Part shown: in pieces, positions 1-6,282 of the stretch | Numbering within the stretch: position 1 is the stretch's first letter | Layout: each line of letters starts with the position of its first letter | Source: Devosia sp. | Lineage (GTDB): Bacteria; Pseudomonadota; Alphaproteobacteria; Rhizobiales; Devosiaceae | Length of the DNA: 14,373 nucleotides | Assembly: GCA_011322005.1 (NCBI GenBank) | Contig: DROE01000238.1 | Coordinates: forward strand, 1-14,373 | Direction of reading: 5' to 3' | Position numbers and translations under genes: made by a program | The notes under the pieces: model-generated | What the model was told of the DNA's origin: nothing | Seen by the model: the letters and a program-made list of their open reading frames with translations, nothing else | Database searches by the model: none

Positions 1-2
1 CC

Positions 3-188
3 TATCTGCGTTCCGATTTCAGCGATGGGGCAGACCCGATGATGCATACGCGCCGCATGCTTGGGCTTGATGCAATAGATACCGAAACAGGACGCACGCG
101 CCTCAAGCTCATTGATGGAAGCGCGCACACTATTGGTGGTGAGAGCCCGAGGCTTAAGTTGAGGACAAGTCCAAATGCCAATTCATGA
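3..188 (+). CDS. 3' end of an unidentified gene upstream of shdrC2 (partial)
   Basis: An open frame enters from the left edge and ends at TGA 186-188, giving the last 61 residues of a protein. It overlaps the start of shdrC2 by 14 bases, which suggests the same operon and translational coupling. The visible tail is hydrophilic, with Arg/Asp-rich stretches (for example TRRMLGLDAID) and no cysteines. In sHdr clusters a conserved hypothetical gene usually sits between shdrA and shdrC2, and the position fits that gene. The identification rests on position only, since I do not recognise the sequence. The other two forward frames are closed within the first 70 bases, so this frame is the only one that can carry a gene end here. 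Confidence 0.5.
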   Translation, partial: YLRSDFSDGADPMMHTRRMLGLDAIDTETGRTRLKLIDGSAHTIGGESPRLKLRTSPNANS

Positions 189-924
189 AAAATCGCTCAT
201 CCGTCCTGAGAACCTCGTTGAGCAGGATGAACTGGTTGTCGATGGGATTGATGTTTCGGGCCACTGGAGCACGTTCATCACCTCGCGGGCAGTGACCGAT
301 TACAATGAAAAAATGCAGGATGAAATCGCCGGTCTCGCGGGGGGGGAATTCATTCACCGCTGCTGGCAGTGCGGCTCATGCACCAATGCCTGCACCATCA
401 ATGCGCTCAATAATGATTTCAACCCGCGCTACTGGATCTATCTCATCCGCATGGGCATGGAAGAAGAGTTGCTGCTCGACAAGGACATTATCTGGCAATG
501 TGTATCATGCAACAAGTGCACCTATGCCTGCCCGCGCGACGTCAACCCCGAAGGGGTGATGAAGGCCACCGCCCACTGGCTGGAACTCAAGGGGCATACG
601 CCCAAATCCCCCTCGATGATATTTGACGAAGGTTTTTCCGAGCAGGTGTTCAAAACCGGCAAAATCGAGGATGGGCTGGTGCTGAGGCAGTTTTTTGCAG
701 CGACCGGACAAAAGCTCACCCAGACCTGGCTGGTGTCGATGGTTGTCGGCCTCATCAAGCGCATGCCGCTGACGATGCTTACCCGGCTGGGCCTTGCGAC
801 ATTCTTTCGCCCGCGTACCAGCAACTGGGGAGCGGCACGGGCGGCAATTGATGAATATGTGAGTGAGAAACGGAACGAGAACCATCGGCTTCTCGGTCTT
901 GATAAAATGGAGGACGGGCGATGA
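175..924 (+). CDS. shdrC2: sHdrC2, iron-sulfur subunit of the sulfur-oxidising Hdr-like complex
   Basis: This 249-residue HdrC-type protein carries two complete CxxCxxCxxxC motifs, Cys63/66/69/73 and Cys109/112/115/119, each expected to bind a [4Fe-4S] cluster. The second is followed by Pro and the first by Thr. HdrC subunits relay electrons between the flavoprotein HdrA and the HdrB subunit. In the sHdr complex the system is thought to run in the oxidative direction and release sulfite in the cytoplasm. The start at 175 is supported by GAGGA at 161-165. The stop overlaps the shdrB2 start as ATGA, so the two are probably co-translated. The C-terminal region (about 150-249) is predicted helical and lacks cysteines. 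The label C2 rather than C1 comes from position: the gene is followed by B2-like, unknown and lbpA genes. A generic HdrC/GlpC-like protein is the alternative, but the neighbours argue for sHdr. Confidence 0.9.
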   Translation: MPIHEKSLIRPENLVEQDELVVDGIDVSGHWSTFITSRAVTDYNEKMQDEIAGLAGGEFIHRCWQCGSCTNACTINALNNDFNPRYWIYLIRMGMEEELLLDKDIIWQCVSCNKCTYACPRDVNPEGVMKATAHWLELKGHTPKSPSMIFDEGFSEQVFKTGKIEDGLVLRQFFAATGQKLTQTWLVSMVVGLIKRMPLTMLTRLGLATFFRPRTSNWGAARAAIDEYVSEKRNENHRLLGLDKMEDGR

Positions 925-1844
925 GCAAAAAACACAAGGAAGTCGCCTATTATCCGGGTTGCGCGCTCGAGGGCACCGCCCAATCCTATGACCGTTCGAC
1001 CAAGGCCATCGGCAAGGCGCTGGGCCTTCCGATCAAGGAGTTGGACAACTGGAATTGCTGCGGGGCGATGGAGGTCAAGAATATCGATCCCAAGCTGCAA
1101 ACCTACCTGTCAGCGCGCAATCTTTCGATTGCCGAGGATATGGGCTTTGATAGTGTGATGGCTCCGTGCAACGGGTGTTATCACAATCTGAAAAAGGCCG
1201 AGTATGATTTGGAGCACGATGCAAGTTCACGGGAGATAACGGCGCGCCTGTCAAACAAGGCGGGGCACAGGACCTACAAGGCGGGCAAGGTCGAGACTAT
1301 CCACGCGCTGGACTGGATCAAGGATTCGGTGGGCGAAGAGGGGATAAAGGACAAGGTCAAGGATGGTTTGAAGGGCCTGAAAATCGCCAATTATTACGGC
1401 TGCATGTATACGCGTCCGCGCCATATTTTCCCGGAAAAAGACCAGGGCCCGGGCAGCGAATCCACCTCCAAGCCTCACTATATGGATGATCTGCTAGACG
1501 CGGCGGGGGCCAACAGCGTTGAGTTTCCCCTAAAAACCGCCTGTTGCGGGGGCGCCCACACCCTGAGCGACAGTGATACCTCAACAAAGCTGGTTTTGAA
1601 CATTTTGCAGGCAGCCGAAGCCAGCGGTGCCGATGTCATCGCCACCGAATGCCCGACCTGTCACACGGGGCTGGAAATGCATCAGATCCGGGCGGAAAAG
1701 ATGTTCGGTAAAAAAACCAAGGTGAAAATTCTCTATTTTACGCAACTGCTGGGTCTGGCCATGGGTCTTTCGCCGCGAAAAGTGGGTGTGCACGAGAATT
1801 TTTCGGAAAGCCTGCCACTGCTGCGCGAAAAAGGGCTGGGCTGA
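921..1844 (+). CDS. shdrB2: sHdrB2, CCG-domain subunit of the sulfur-oxidising Hdr-like complex
   Basis: This 307-residue HdrB-type protein has two cysteine-rich CCG domains. The first holds Cys14, Cys46-Cys47, Cys83 and Cys86, and the second Cys161, Cys208-Cys209, Cys244 and Cys247. Both therefore match the full CX(n)CCX(n)CXXC pattern that, in methanogen HdrB, binds the two noncubane [4Fe-4S] clusters at the active site. By analogy the sHdr B subunits are where protein- or lipoyl-bound sulfur would be oxidised. The gene begins inside the shdrC2 stop codon (ATGA) with GGAGG about nine bases upstream. It ends at TGATG, shared with the next start. No motif residue is missing, so the subunit should be competent. 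The B2 label is positional. Membership of the HdrB family is certain, and membership of sHdr follows from the lbpA, dsrE and tusA neighbours. Confidence 0.92.
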   Translation: MSKKHKEVAYYPGCALEGTAQSYDRSTKAIGKALGLPIKELDNWNCCGAMEVKNIDPKLQTYLSARNLSIAEDMGFDSVMAPCNGCYHNLKKAEYDLEHDASSREITARLSNKAGHRTYKAGKVETIHALDWIKDSVGEEGIKDKVKDGLKGLKIANYYGCMYTRPRHIFPEKDQGPGSESTSKPHYMDDLLDAAGANSVEFPLKTACCGGAHTLSDSDTSTKLVLNILQAAEASGADVIATECPTCHTGLEMHQIRAEKMFGKKTKVKILYFTQLLGLAMGLSPRKVGVHENFSESLPLLREKGLG

Positions 1845-2329
1845 TGGTACGGTTTCCTGGCAGTGATGAGAGCCTGGACATAGAGGGCATTTTGTTGCGT
1901 CTTGATGAAATTGACGCGCTGCCCGACGATGATGTTGCGTGCAAGGCTGAAAAGCTGGCGGCCGAGCAGCTCAAAATGGGTGAAGTGGTGCTGGAAACCT
2001 GGCTGGTCGCCCGCAACGGCGTTCCCACAGAGAGGCTCAAGGAGGGGTTTCGCCTTCTGGCGCTGCACGCGCAAGGAGCAAAGGGTGTGCCCAGCTTCAA
2101 TGCCTGCCGGGAGACATGCCGGGAGATAGTCTATCAGTACAATGTTGTTGCTGCGGCGGAAAACGATGGGGACCGCGTCAGGGCCCTGCGCATGATGATT
2201 ATGGTGGTGCGGCACCTGGCACTGTTTGTTTCGGGCAAGCTTGAGGTGGCGGGGCTTGGTGATTTTTGTTGCGCTTCAAAGCCTTTGCATCAAACCGGCG
2301 ATACGCTAACGTCCTCGCCGGGACTGTAA
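1844..2329 (+). CDS. conserved-looking unknown protein between shdrB2 and lbpA
   Basis: This 161-residue protein is one I cannot assign to a named family. Its start overlaps the shdrB2 stop (TGATG), and lbpA begins 16 bases after its stop, so it sits in the middle of the operon. It looks mainly helical and soluble, with an acidic N-terminal third and no signal peptide or membrane segment. Five cysteines stand out: Cys33, a C-x3-C pair at 88 and 92, and a vicinal pair at 142-143 near the end. The Cys content and the placement between the catalytic B subunit and its lipoyl carrier suggest an accessory or assembly role in the sHdr system. That is inference only. The reading frame keeps the codon character of its neighbours and is not a shadow of another gene. 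Confidence 0.8.
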   Translation: MVRFPGSDESLDIEGILLRLDEIDALPDDDVACKAEKLAAEQLKMGEVVLETWLVARNGVPTERLKEGFRLLALHAQGAKGVPSFNACRETCREIVYQYNVVAAAENDGDRVRALRMMIMVVRHLALFVSGKLEVAGLGDFCCASKPLHQTGDTLTSSPGL

Positions 2330-2345
2330 ACAGGGAGCCTATGCG

Positions 2346-2789
2346 ATGACAGTGGTGCGTGGATGCGAGATGCCGGATGATCTGCTTTATGACGTGGAAA
2401 ACAATATCTGGTATCGGGAAGAGGATGACGGAACAGTCACTATCGGAATGACCATGGTGGCGGCGGCAATGGCCGGAGAACTGGTGGCCTTCACTGCAAA
2501 AAAGGCGGGCAGAAAGGTAAAAGCGGGGCGTTCCTGCGCAACGGTCGAATCGGGCAAATGGGTCGGCCCGGCCAAGATCGCTTTTGAAGCCGAAGTTGTA
2601 GAGAGCAACGCTGAGTTGAACGCAAATCCAAAACTGGCCAATTCCGACCCCTACGGAGAGGGATGGATGGCAAGGCTCAAGCCGGTGGACTGGGGTGCGG
2701 CCAAGGGTCAGCTTATTCCGGGAACCGAAGTAGCGGGGCCGTACGAAACCAAGATGGCTGCGGATGACTTTGCCGGTTGCGAGGCGTAA
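2346..2789 (+). CDS. lbpA: LbpA, lipoate-binding protein of the sHdr pathway
   Basis: This 147-residue GcvH-like protein has the lipoyl attachment site in the motif TVESGKWVGP, with Lys71 as the modified residue. The Gly before the Lys and the Trp-Val-Gly-Pro after it are typical of sHdr-associated LbpA, whereas glycine-cleavage H proteins usually have ES-V-K-A. The length also exceeds the usual 125-130 residues of GcvH. LbpA acts as a swinging arm in the sHdr pathway and is required for sulfur oxidation in Hyphomicrobium. The start at 2346 follows GGGAG at 2333-2337; an earlier ATG at 2341 is out of frame and closed at once. No gcvT or gcvP is nearby, which further argues against glycine cleavage. 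The dedicated lipoylation genes (ligase or lipoyl synthase) are not in this window. Confidence 0.92.
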   Translation: MTVVRGCEMPDDLLYDVENNIWYREEDDGTVTIGMTMVAAAMAGELVAFTAKKAGRKVKAGRSCATVESGKWVGPAKIAFEAEVVESNAELNANPKLANSDPYGEGWMARLKPVDWGAAKGQLIPGTEVAGPYETKMAADDFAGCEA

Positions 2790-2867
2790 AACCGGCGTCG
2801 GGTTTGATTTGGGTCGCCTCTTGTCGGGACATGAACAGTAACGGGATTGTTGCTGGAAATTGAAGAA

Positions 2868-2891
2868 AAAACGGGCAAGCCTGCTCGTTTT
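2868..2891 (+). promoter_or_regulatory. hairpin abutting the dsrE2-like ribosome binding site
   Basis: The arms AAAACGGGC (2868-2876) and GCTCGTTTT (2883-2891) can form a nine-pair stem, one pair being G-U, around a six-base loop. The stem ends directly at the purine-rich Shine-Dalgarno stretch GGGGAGAAG (2892-2900) of the next gene. It could act as an mRNA processing or stability element, a weak attenuator, or a structure that tunes access to the binding site. It is the only strong fold in the 114-base gap after lbpA. Function is not established. Confidence 0.4.
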
Positions 2892-2903
2892 GGGGAGAAG
2901 AAG

Positions 2904-3398
2904 ATGTCTACGGAACAAAATGCGAAATCCATGTCGATTATTGTGACCAAGGGGGCGCTGGACCAAGCTTATCCTCCGTTTATTCTGGCAACGACAGCCG
3001 CTGCCATGGGGCTTGATGTGACCATGTTCTTTACGTTCTATGGCCTGTCACTGCTCAAGAAAGACCTCAAACTCAAGGTCAGCACCCTGGGTAATACGGC
3101 AATGGAAATGCCCATGATGGGCGGGCACATAGCGATGCCAAATGTGCTTGCGGCGCTGCCCGGGGCGAGTTCCCTGACCACGGTGATGATGAAGGACCTG
3201 ATCAAGAAAAACGGCGTTGCCTCGATTGAGGAATTGCGTGAACTCGCCGTTGAAGCGGAGGTAAAGATAATCGCCTGCCAGATGACGCTTGATCTGTTCG
3301 ACTATAAACGCGAAGACCTGATAGAGGGGCCCGAGCTCGGGGGAGCGGCGACCTATATCGAGGTGGCGACCAAGTCCGACATCAACCTGTTCATATAA
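2904..3398 (+). CDS. dsrE2: DsrE2-type sulfurtransferase (DsrE/DsrF/DrsH-like family)
   Basis: This 164-residue protein resembles the DsrE2/DrsE_2 family. The recognisable segments are FFTFYGLSLLKK (42-53), a Met/Gly-rich stretch around 67-80, IIACQMTLDLF (122-132), and the end GGAATYIEVA...NLFI. It has one cysteine, Cys125, at the position that carries sulfane sulfur in the family. Such proteins pass persulfide sulfur in cascades with TusA and rhodaneses, and dsrE2 genes are commonly linked to tusA in sulfur oxidisers, as here. A hydrophobic region at about 24-51 may associate with the membrane. The start at 2904 is chosen over an in-frame TTG at 2847 because GGGGAGAAG lies immediately upstream and the conserved part begins soon after. 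DsrE3-type assignment is the main alternative, and the exact subfamily needs a tree. Confidence 0.82.
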   Translation: MSTEQNAKSMSIIVTKGALDQAYPPFILATTAAAMGLDVTMFFTFYGLSLLKKDLKLKVSTLGNTAMEMPMMGGHIAMPNVLAALPGASSLTTVMMKDLIKKNGVASIEELRELAVEAEVKIIACQMTLDLFDYKREDLIEGPELGGAATYIEVATKSDINLFI

Positions 3399-3474
3399 GA
3401 TCTGCGATCCGGGGGATTTCACGATTCCCCAGGGTAACAAGTGTCACTCTCTGAAACAAATGGAACTGTAAAAA

Positions 3475-3702
3475 ATGGCTGACAAAAAACTTGATGCGAA
3501 GGGGCTGAATTGCCCGCTGCCCATCCTAAAGGCAAAAAAAATGCTCAACGCGATGGAACAGAACGAAACCCTTGAAGTCGTGGCGACCGACCCTGGTGCG
3601 ATCAAGGATTTCGAAGCATTTTGCCGCACCACCGGCAATACGTTGCTTGAATCCCAGTCCGAGGGTGGCAATTACACGTTTCTCATTCAGCGCACGGGCT
3701 GA
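3475..3702 (+). CDS. tusA: TusA-family sulfur carrier protein
   Basis: This 75-residue protein has the TusA hallmark CPxP motif (Cys13-Pro-Leu-Pro16) after the usual LDAKGLNCPLPILK opening. Cys13 carries the persulfide. TusA delivers sulfur between sulfurtransferases and, in sHdr organisms, is considered a donor to the sHdr system. It follows dsrE2 by 76 bases and is the last plus-strand gene of the sulfur cluster, converging on the ArsR-type regulator. The start at 3475 is preceded by a weak GGAACTGTAAAA spacer region. Length and motif agree fully with the family, and no residue is missing. A role in tRNA thiolation is an alternative in general but unlikely in this context. Confidence 0.93.
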   Translation: MADKKLDAKGLNCPLPILKAKKMLNAMEQNETLEVVATDPGAIKDFEAFCRTTGNTLLESQSEGGNYTFLIQRTG

Positions 3703-3748
3703 GTGACCGCGGACCGGGGTCGATGGGTCTGACACAGGTCCTGCCTCC

Positions 3749-4078
3749 CTAGTCGCAGAAAACATCGTAGAGCGTGCCTACAATCCTGCGGGCGCGCTCG
3801 TCGGCGAGCGAGTAGGAAATGGAGCGGCCATCGCGCTGGCAGGAGACCAGCCCCTCTTCGCGCAGGCGCGCCAGCTGCTTTGAAACGGATGACTGGCGCA
3901 TGGCCAGCATCTCTTCAAGTTCGCCCACAGTTGCGGGGCCCTCGACAAGCCGACACAGAATCATCAGACGTCCGGTGTGGGCCAGAGACTTCAGAAAATC
4001 GGTTGTCCGGCGGGCATTGTCCTGCATCTGGTCAGAACTGAAGGGCAACCGCGCTTCAGTTTTTTCAGCGATCTGCAT
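3749..4078 (-). CDS. shdrR: ArsR-family persulfide-responsive repressor, sHdrR/SqrR/BigR type
   Basis: This 109-residue winged-helix regulator has its recognition helix at about 60-72 (MRQSSVSKQLARL) and its wing around QRDGRSISYSL (81-91). Cysteines are at 42, 80 and 108. The Cys42-Cys108 separation of 66 residues is the same as the sensing pair of SqrR (41/107) and of SoxR/sHdrR (50/116), in which reactive sulfur species bridge the two thiols and release DNA. No typical metal-binding CxC of ArsR/SmtB is seen. It is transcribed convergently to tusA and probably represses the sHdr cluster and itself. The start at 4078 is the first ATG giving a normal family length. Whether it is the orthologue of sHdrR or of the closely related SoxR cannot be settled from this sequence, but the sHdr neighbours favour the former. 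Confidence 0.85.
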   Translation of the reverse strand: MQIAEKTEARLPFSSDQMQDNARRTTDFLKSLAHTGRLMILCRLVEGPATVGELEEMLAMRQSSVSKQLARLREEGLVSCQRDGRSISYSLADERARRIVGTLYDVFCD

Positions 4079-4118
4079 GGGCTATTTGCCTTGGCGTTTT
4101 CAGATATTGTCCGATTGA

Positions 4119-4148
4119 AGTATCCCGCGTGCACCTGTTTAGTGTCAA
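4119..4148 (-). promoter_or_regulatory. candidate promoter of the ArsR-type regulator
   Basis: On the minus strand a perfect TTGACA (plus 4143-4148) lies 18 bases before GATACT (plus 4119-4124), a four-of-six match to the -10 consensus. Transcription would start near 4112, about 33 bases before the regulator's ATG. Short arms TTCA (4099-4102) and TGAA (4116-4119) flank the predicted start site and could belong to an autorepression operator, though four-base arms are weak evidence. No sigma-70 hexamers of similar quality are obvious for the divergent amidase gene. Confidence 0.4.
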
Positions 4149-4241
4149 GGGGCATTTGGGCGTGGCAGGAAACCGCGTCTGTGCCAACAACTGCACACAG
4201 GCAGGAAGCGCTGCACCGCTGCGCATGGATTGAGAGAGATA

Positions 4242-5615
4242 ATGATGGGCGATGTGAGGGAACTAGCGCAGTCAAGCGCCTGGAAAATCGCCCGGGTATT
4301 GGCATCAGGAGCTGCCGGTCCGGTAGAGCTTGTGGACCATTTGCTGGCGCAGGCGATGGACTCCCAAAAGGTCTTTCTTGAGATAACGGGAGAACGCGCG
4401 CTGGTCGAGGCAGAGCAAAGCGCCCGCCGTCTGGCAGAGGGCAGGCCTCTCAGCGCGCTCGACGGAGTACCCGTTGCCTTCAAGGATTTGTTTGACATGG
4501 CGGGCGAGGTCACCAGTGCCGGTTCCCTGACGCGCGCGGGCGCGGTGGCGGCCGGTAGGGATGCGGCGGCCGTAGCGCGGGCCCGGGCAGCGGGAATGGT
4601 GGTTCTGGGCAAGCTGAATCTTAGCGAGTTTGCCTATTCCGGCCTGGGGCTGAATCCCCATTTTGGCACTCCGCCCAACCCGCATGATGGCGCAAATCCC
4701 CGCGTTCCGGGGGGGTCTTCGTCGGGGTCGGGGGTTGCGGTGGCGCGCGGTCTGGTCCCGGTGGCTATTGGCACAGATACCGGCGGCTCGGTGCGTATTC
4801 CAGCCGCGTTCAATGGTATTGTGGGGTTCAAATCGAGTGAGGGGAGATTGGACAGAAGCGGTGTTTTTGCCCTGTCGCCAAGCTTTGACACAATCGGGCC
4901 GCTGGCCCGCACCGTGCAAGACTGCATAGCCATGGACATGGTGATGCGGGGCAGAAAACCGCGCCAGCCCGAGCAGCGTTCCATTGCCGGGCAGCGATTT
5001 ATCGTTCCCCAGGCTATCGTGCTGGAGGGGCTGGAGGACGCGGTTGCGGATAATTTTGAGCGTTCGCTTGGGCAGATCGGGCGGGCGGGGGGCCGGATCG
5101 AACGTTTGAAATTCGAGGTGTTTTCCTCAGTGGTTGAGTTGGGCGCCAAATATGGAAGTATCGTTGCTGCTGAAGCCTTTGAGCAACATTGGCGGTTGAT
5201 GAAAAGCGCGCAGGCGGAATTGGTGGATCCGAGGGTAGCTGTACGCATTATGGCAGGTGGCAGGATATGTGCCTCTGATCTCAGCAATCTGAAACGGGAG
5301 CGTTCCCGGCTGAGCGGGGAACTTGATGTGCTGGTGGACGATGCTCTGGTTCTGATGCCCACCACGGCCATGACCGCGCCGGAGATAGCTCCCCTAGAGG
5401 CCGATGCTGACCTGTTTCACAAAACCAACATGCTGGCCTTGCGCAATACTTCGCTTGGCAATTTCTTGAATATGCCGGGACTGGCGCTGCCCAATGGTTT
5501 TGACAGGAACGGCTTGCCGACCAGCCTTCTTGTTTCCAGCAGGGGCGGGCAGGATGATGTTCTTCTCAGGAGCGGCCTGGAAATCGAAAAGGTTCTGAAA
5601 AACGCGCGCAGGTAA
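4242..5615 (+). CDS. amidase-signature family hydrolase
   Basis: Counting from the ATG at 4242, this 457-residue enzyme has the full Ser-cisSer-Lys triad of the amidase-signature family. Lys81 sits in FKDLFD, Ser159 opens GGSSSGSG, and the nucleophile Ser183 lies in DTGGSVR. The 24-residue gap between the two serines is the family's usual one. It hydrolyses an amide bond of unknown substrate and should be cytoplasmic, as no signal peptide is visible. It resembles GatA but has no gatB or gatC beside it, so a tRNA amidotransferase role is unlikely. Starts at 4242 and 4245 are both possible with GAGAGA just upstream. An in-frame TTG at 4230 would put the Shine-Dalgarno inside the gene and is disfavoured. 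It diverges from the ArsR-type regulator across a roughly 160-base gap, so co-regulation is possible but not shown. Confidence 0.88.
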   Translation: MMGDVRELAQSSAWKIARVLASGAAGPVELVDHLLAQAMDSQKVFLEITGERALVEAEQSARRLAEGRPLSALDGVPVAFKDLFDMAGEVTSAGSLTRAGAVAAGRDAAAVARARAAGMVVLGKLNLSEFAYSGLGLNPHFGTPPNPHDGANPRVPGGSSSGSGVAVARGLVPVAIGTDTGGSVRIPAAFNGIVGFKSSEGRLDRSGVFALSPSFDTIGPLARTVQDCIAMDMVMRGRKPRQPEQRSIAGQRFIVPQAIVLEGLEDAVADNFERSLGQIGRAGGRIERLKFEVFSSVVELGAKYGSIVAAEAFEQHWRLMKSAQAELVDPRVAVRIMAGGRICASDLSNLKRERSRLSGELDVLVDDALVLMPTTAMTAPEIAPLEADADLFHKTNMLALRNTSLGNFLNMPGLALPNGFDRNGLPTSLLVSSRGGQDDVLLRSGLEIEKVLKNARR

Positions 5616-5619
5616 GTTA

Positions 5620-5745
5620 CACAGGATTGGGCCGACGTCCCTTCCCGGGCAGAAAGGGGTGCAAATCCGGAGCGCGAAGTTCTGAAACCGGTGCTGGCAG
5701 AGTGCAAATCGTGCGTAAACCCGCAACTTTCCCAGTTGAACAGAT
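5620..5745 (+). promoter_or_regulatory. structured leader with partial cobalamin-riboswitch resemblance
   Basis: The gap after the amidase contains GTGCAAATC twice (5659-5667 and 5702-5710). The second copy is followed after nine bases by CCCGCAACT (5720-5728), which is the order and approximate spacing of the conserved core of cobalamin riboswitches. A CCCTT/AAGGG pairing (5639-5643 with 5654-5658) adds local structure. The 3' half expected of that riboswitch, including the AGGAGACC-like B12 box, is not visible before the next gene. It may therefore be a degenerate element, a remnant or a chance resemblance. A covariance-model search with the Rfam Cobalamin model is the deciding test. Confidence 0.25.
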
Positions 5746-5795
5746 TGTGAATAGTGTCTACTTCGCTGGTTAACTTAAAGATGTTATGTGACCTC

Positions 5796-6152
5796 ATGTT
5801 TCGTATCCTTTTCAGCGTCGTTTTTGCTGTCAGCCTGTCGCTTGTTTCGACGGCGCATGTCTCTGCTGAACCGACGCCGGTGGGCGAAACGGGCGCCGTG
5901 GTGACTTCCTTCAGTGTGCATAGCGCGGGGGCCGCAGCGGAAGCCCATGAGCTTTGGGGCGGTGTTACCTGCACCTCACCCACCCTGAATGTTGGCGGCG
6001 GGCATTTGAGCTGCCATGTGGATGTCGGCCCGGTTGTCGATTTTTTCGGCACCTGCGGCTTTGAGCCCCTGCCGCGCCGTACCTTGGGGCGAAGCGGTGC
6101 GCTTTGCCTTGAACAGGCGGAGCCTCCCCTGCGTCCGCCCCAGGTCAGCTGA
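5796..6152 (+). CDS. possible small secreted Cys-containing protein
   Basis: From the ATG at 5796 the frame gives 118 residues with a convincing Sec-type signal peptide: a short Arg-containing n-region, a hydrophobic core at about 4-20, and a cleavage site after HVSA (Ala24). The mature part has four cysteines (59, 73, 87, 104), enough for two disulfides, and histidines at 42, 51, 70 and 74. It ends in a Pro-rich tail. I do not recognise the family. An ATG at 5781 and a GTG at 5754 are in frame but would put extra residues before the signal peptide. No strong Shine-Dalgarno precedes any of these starts, which weakens the call. The leader upstream may control it. It could be a lineage-specific periplasmic protein or a spurious frame in a gene-poor gap. 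Confidence 0.45.
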   Translation: MFRILFSVVFAVSLSLVSTAHVSAEPTPVGETGAVVTSFSVHSAGAAAEAHELWGGVTCTSPTLNVGGGHLSCHVDVGPVVDFFGTCGFEPLPRRTLGRSGALCLEQAEPPLRPPQVS

Positions 6153-6282
6153 CAAACCGATCAATTTAACGCTTCCTTGACGGGTTCAGCCAAGTTTTTG
6201 GTTGAATGTGGGAGGAGAAAAGCATTTAACAGTTGCCAGTTGGACCGGAAGAGCGGCCTCTGGCCAGAGGATATGTATTCAG

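Noticed and set aside
2346..2789. Glycine cleavage H protein as the identity of the lipoyl protein
   Set aside because: The ESGKWVGP context, the longer length and the sHdr neighbours fit LbpA, and no gcvT or gcvP is present.
2199..2966. A 255-codon open frame on the minus strand across the end of the unknown gene and lbpA
   Set aside because: It lies antisense to lbpA, whose lipoyl motif is unmistakable, and its translation is rich in Arg/His/Cys without any recognisable domain.
3411..3430. Hairpin between dsrE2 and tusA as a terminator
   Set aside because: The stem is only six pairs with one G-U and has no T tract, so termination is not supported.
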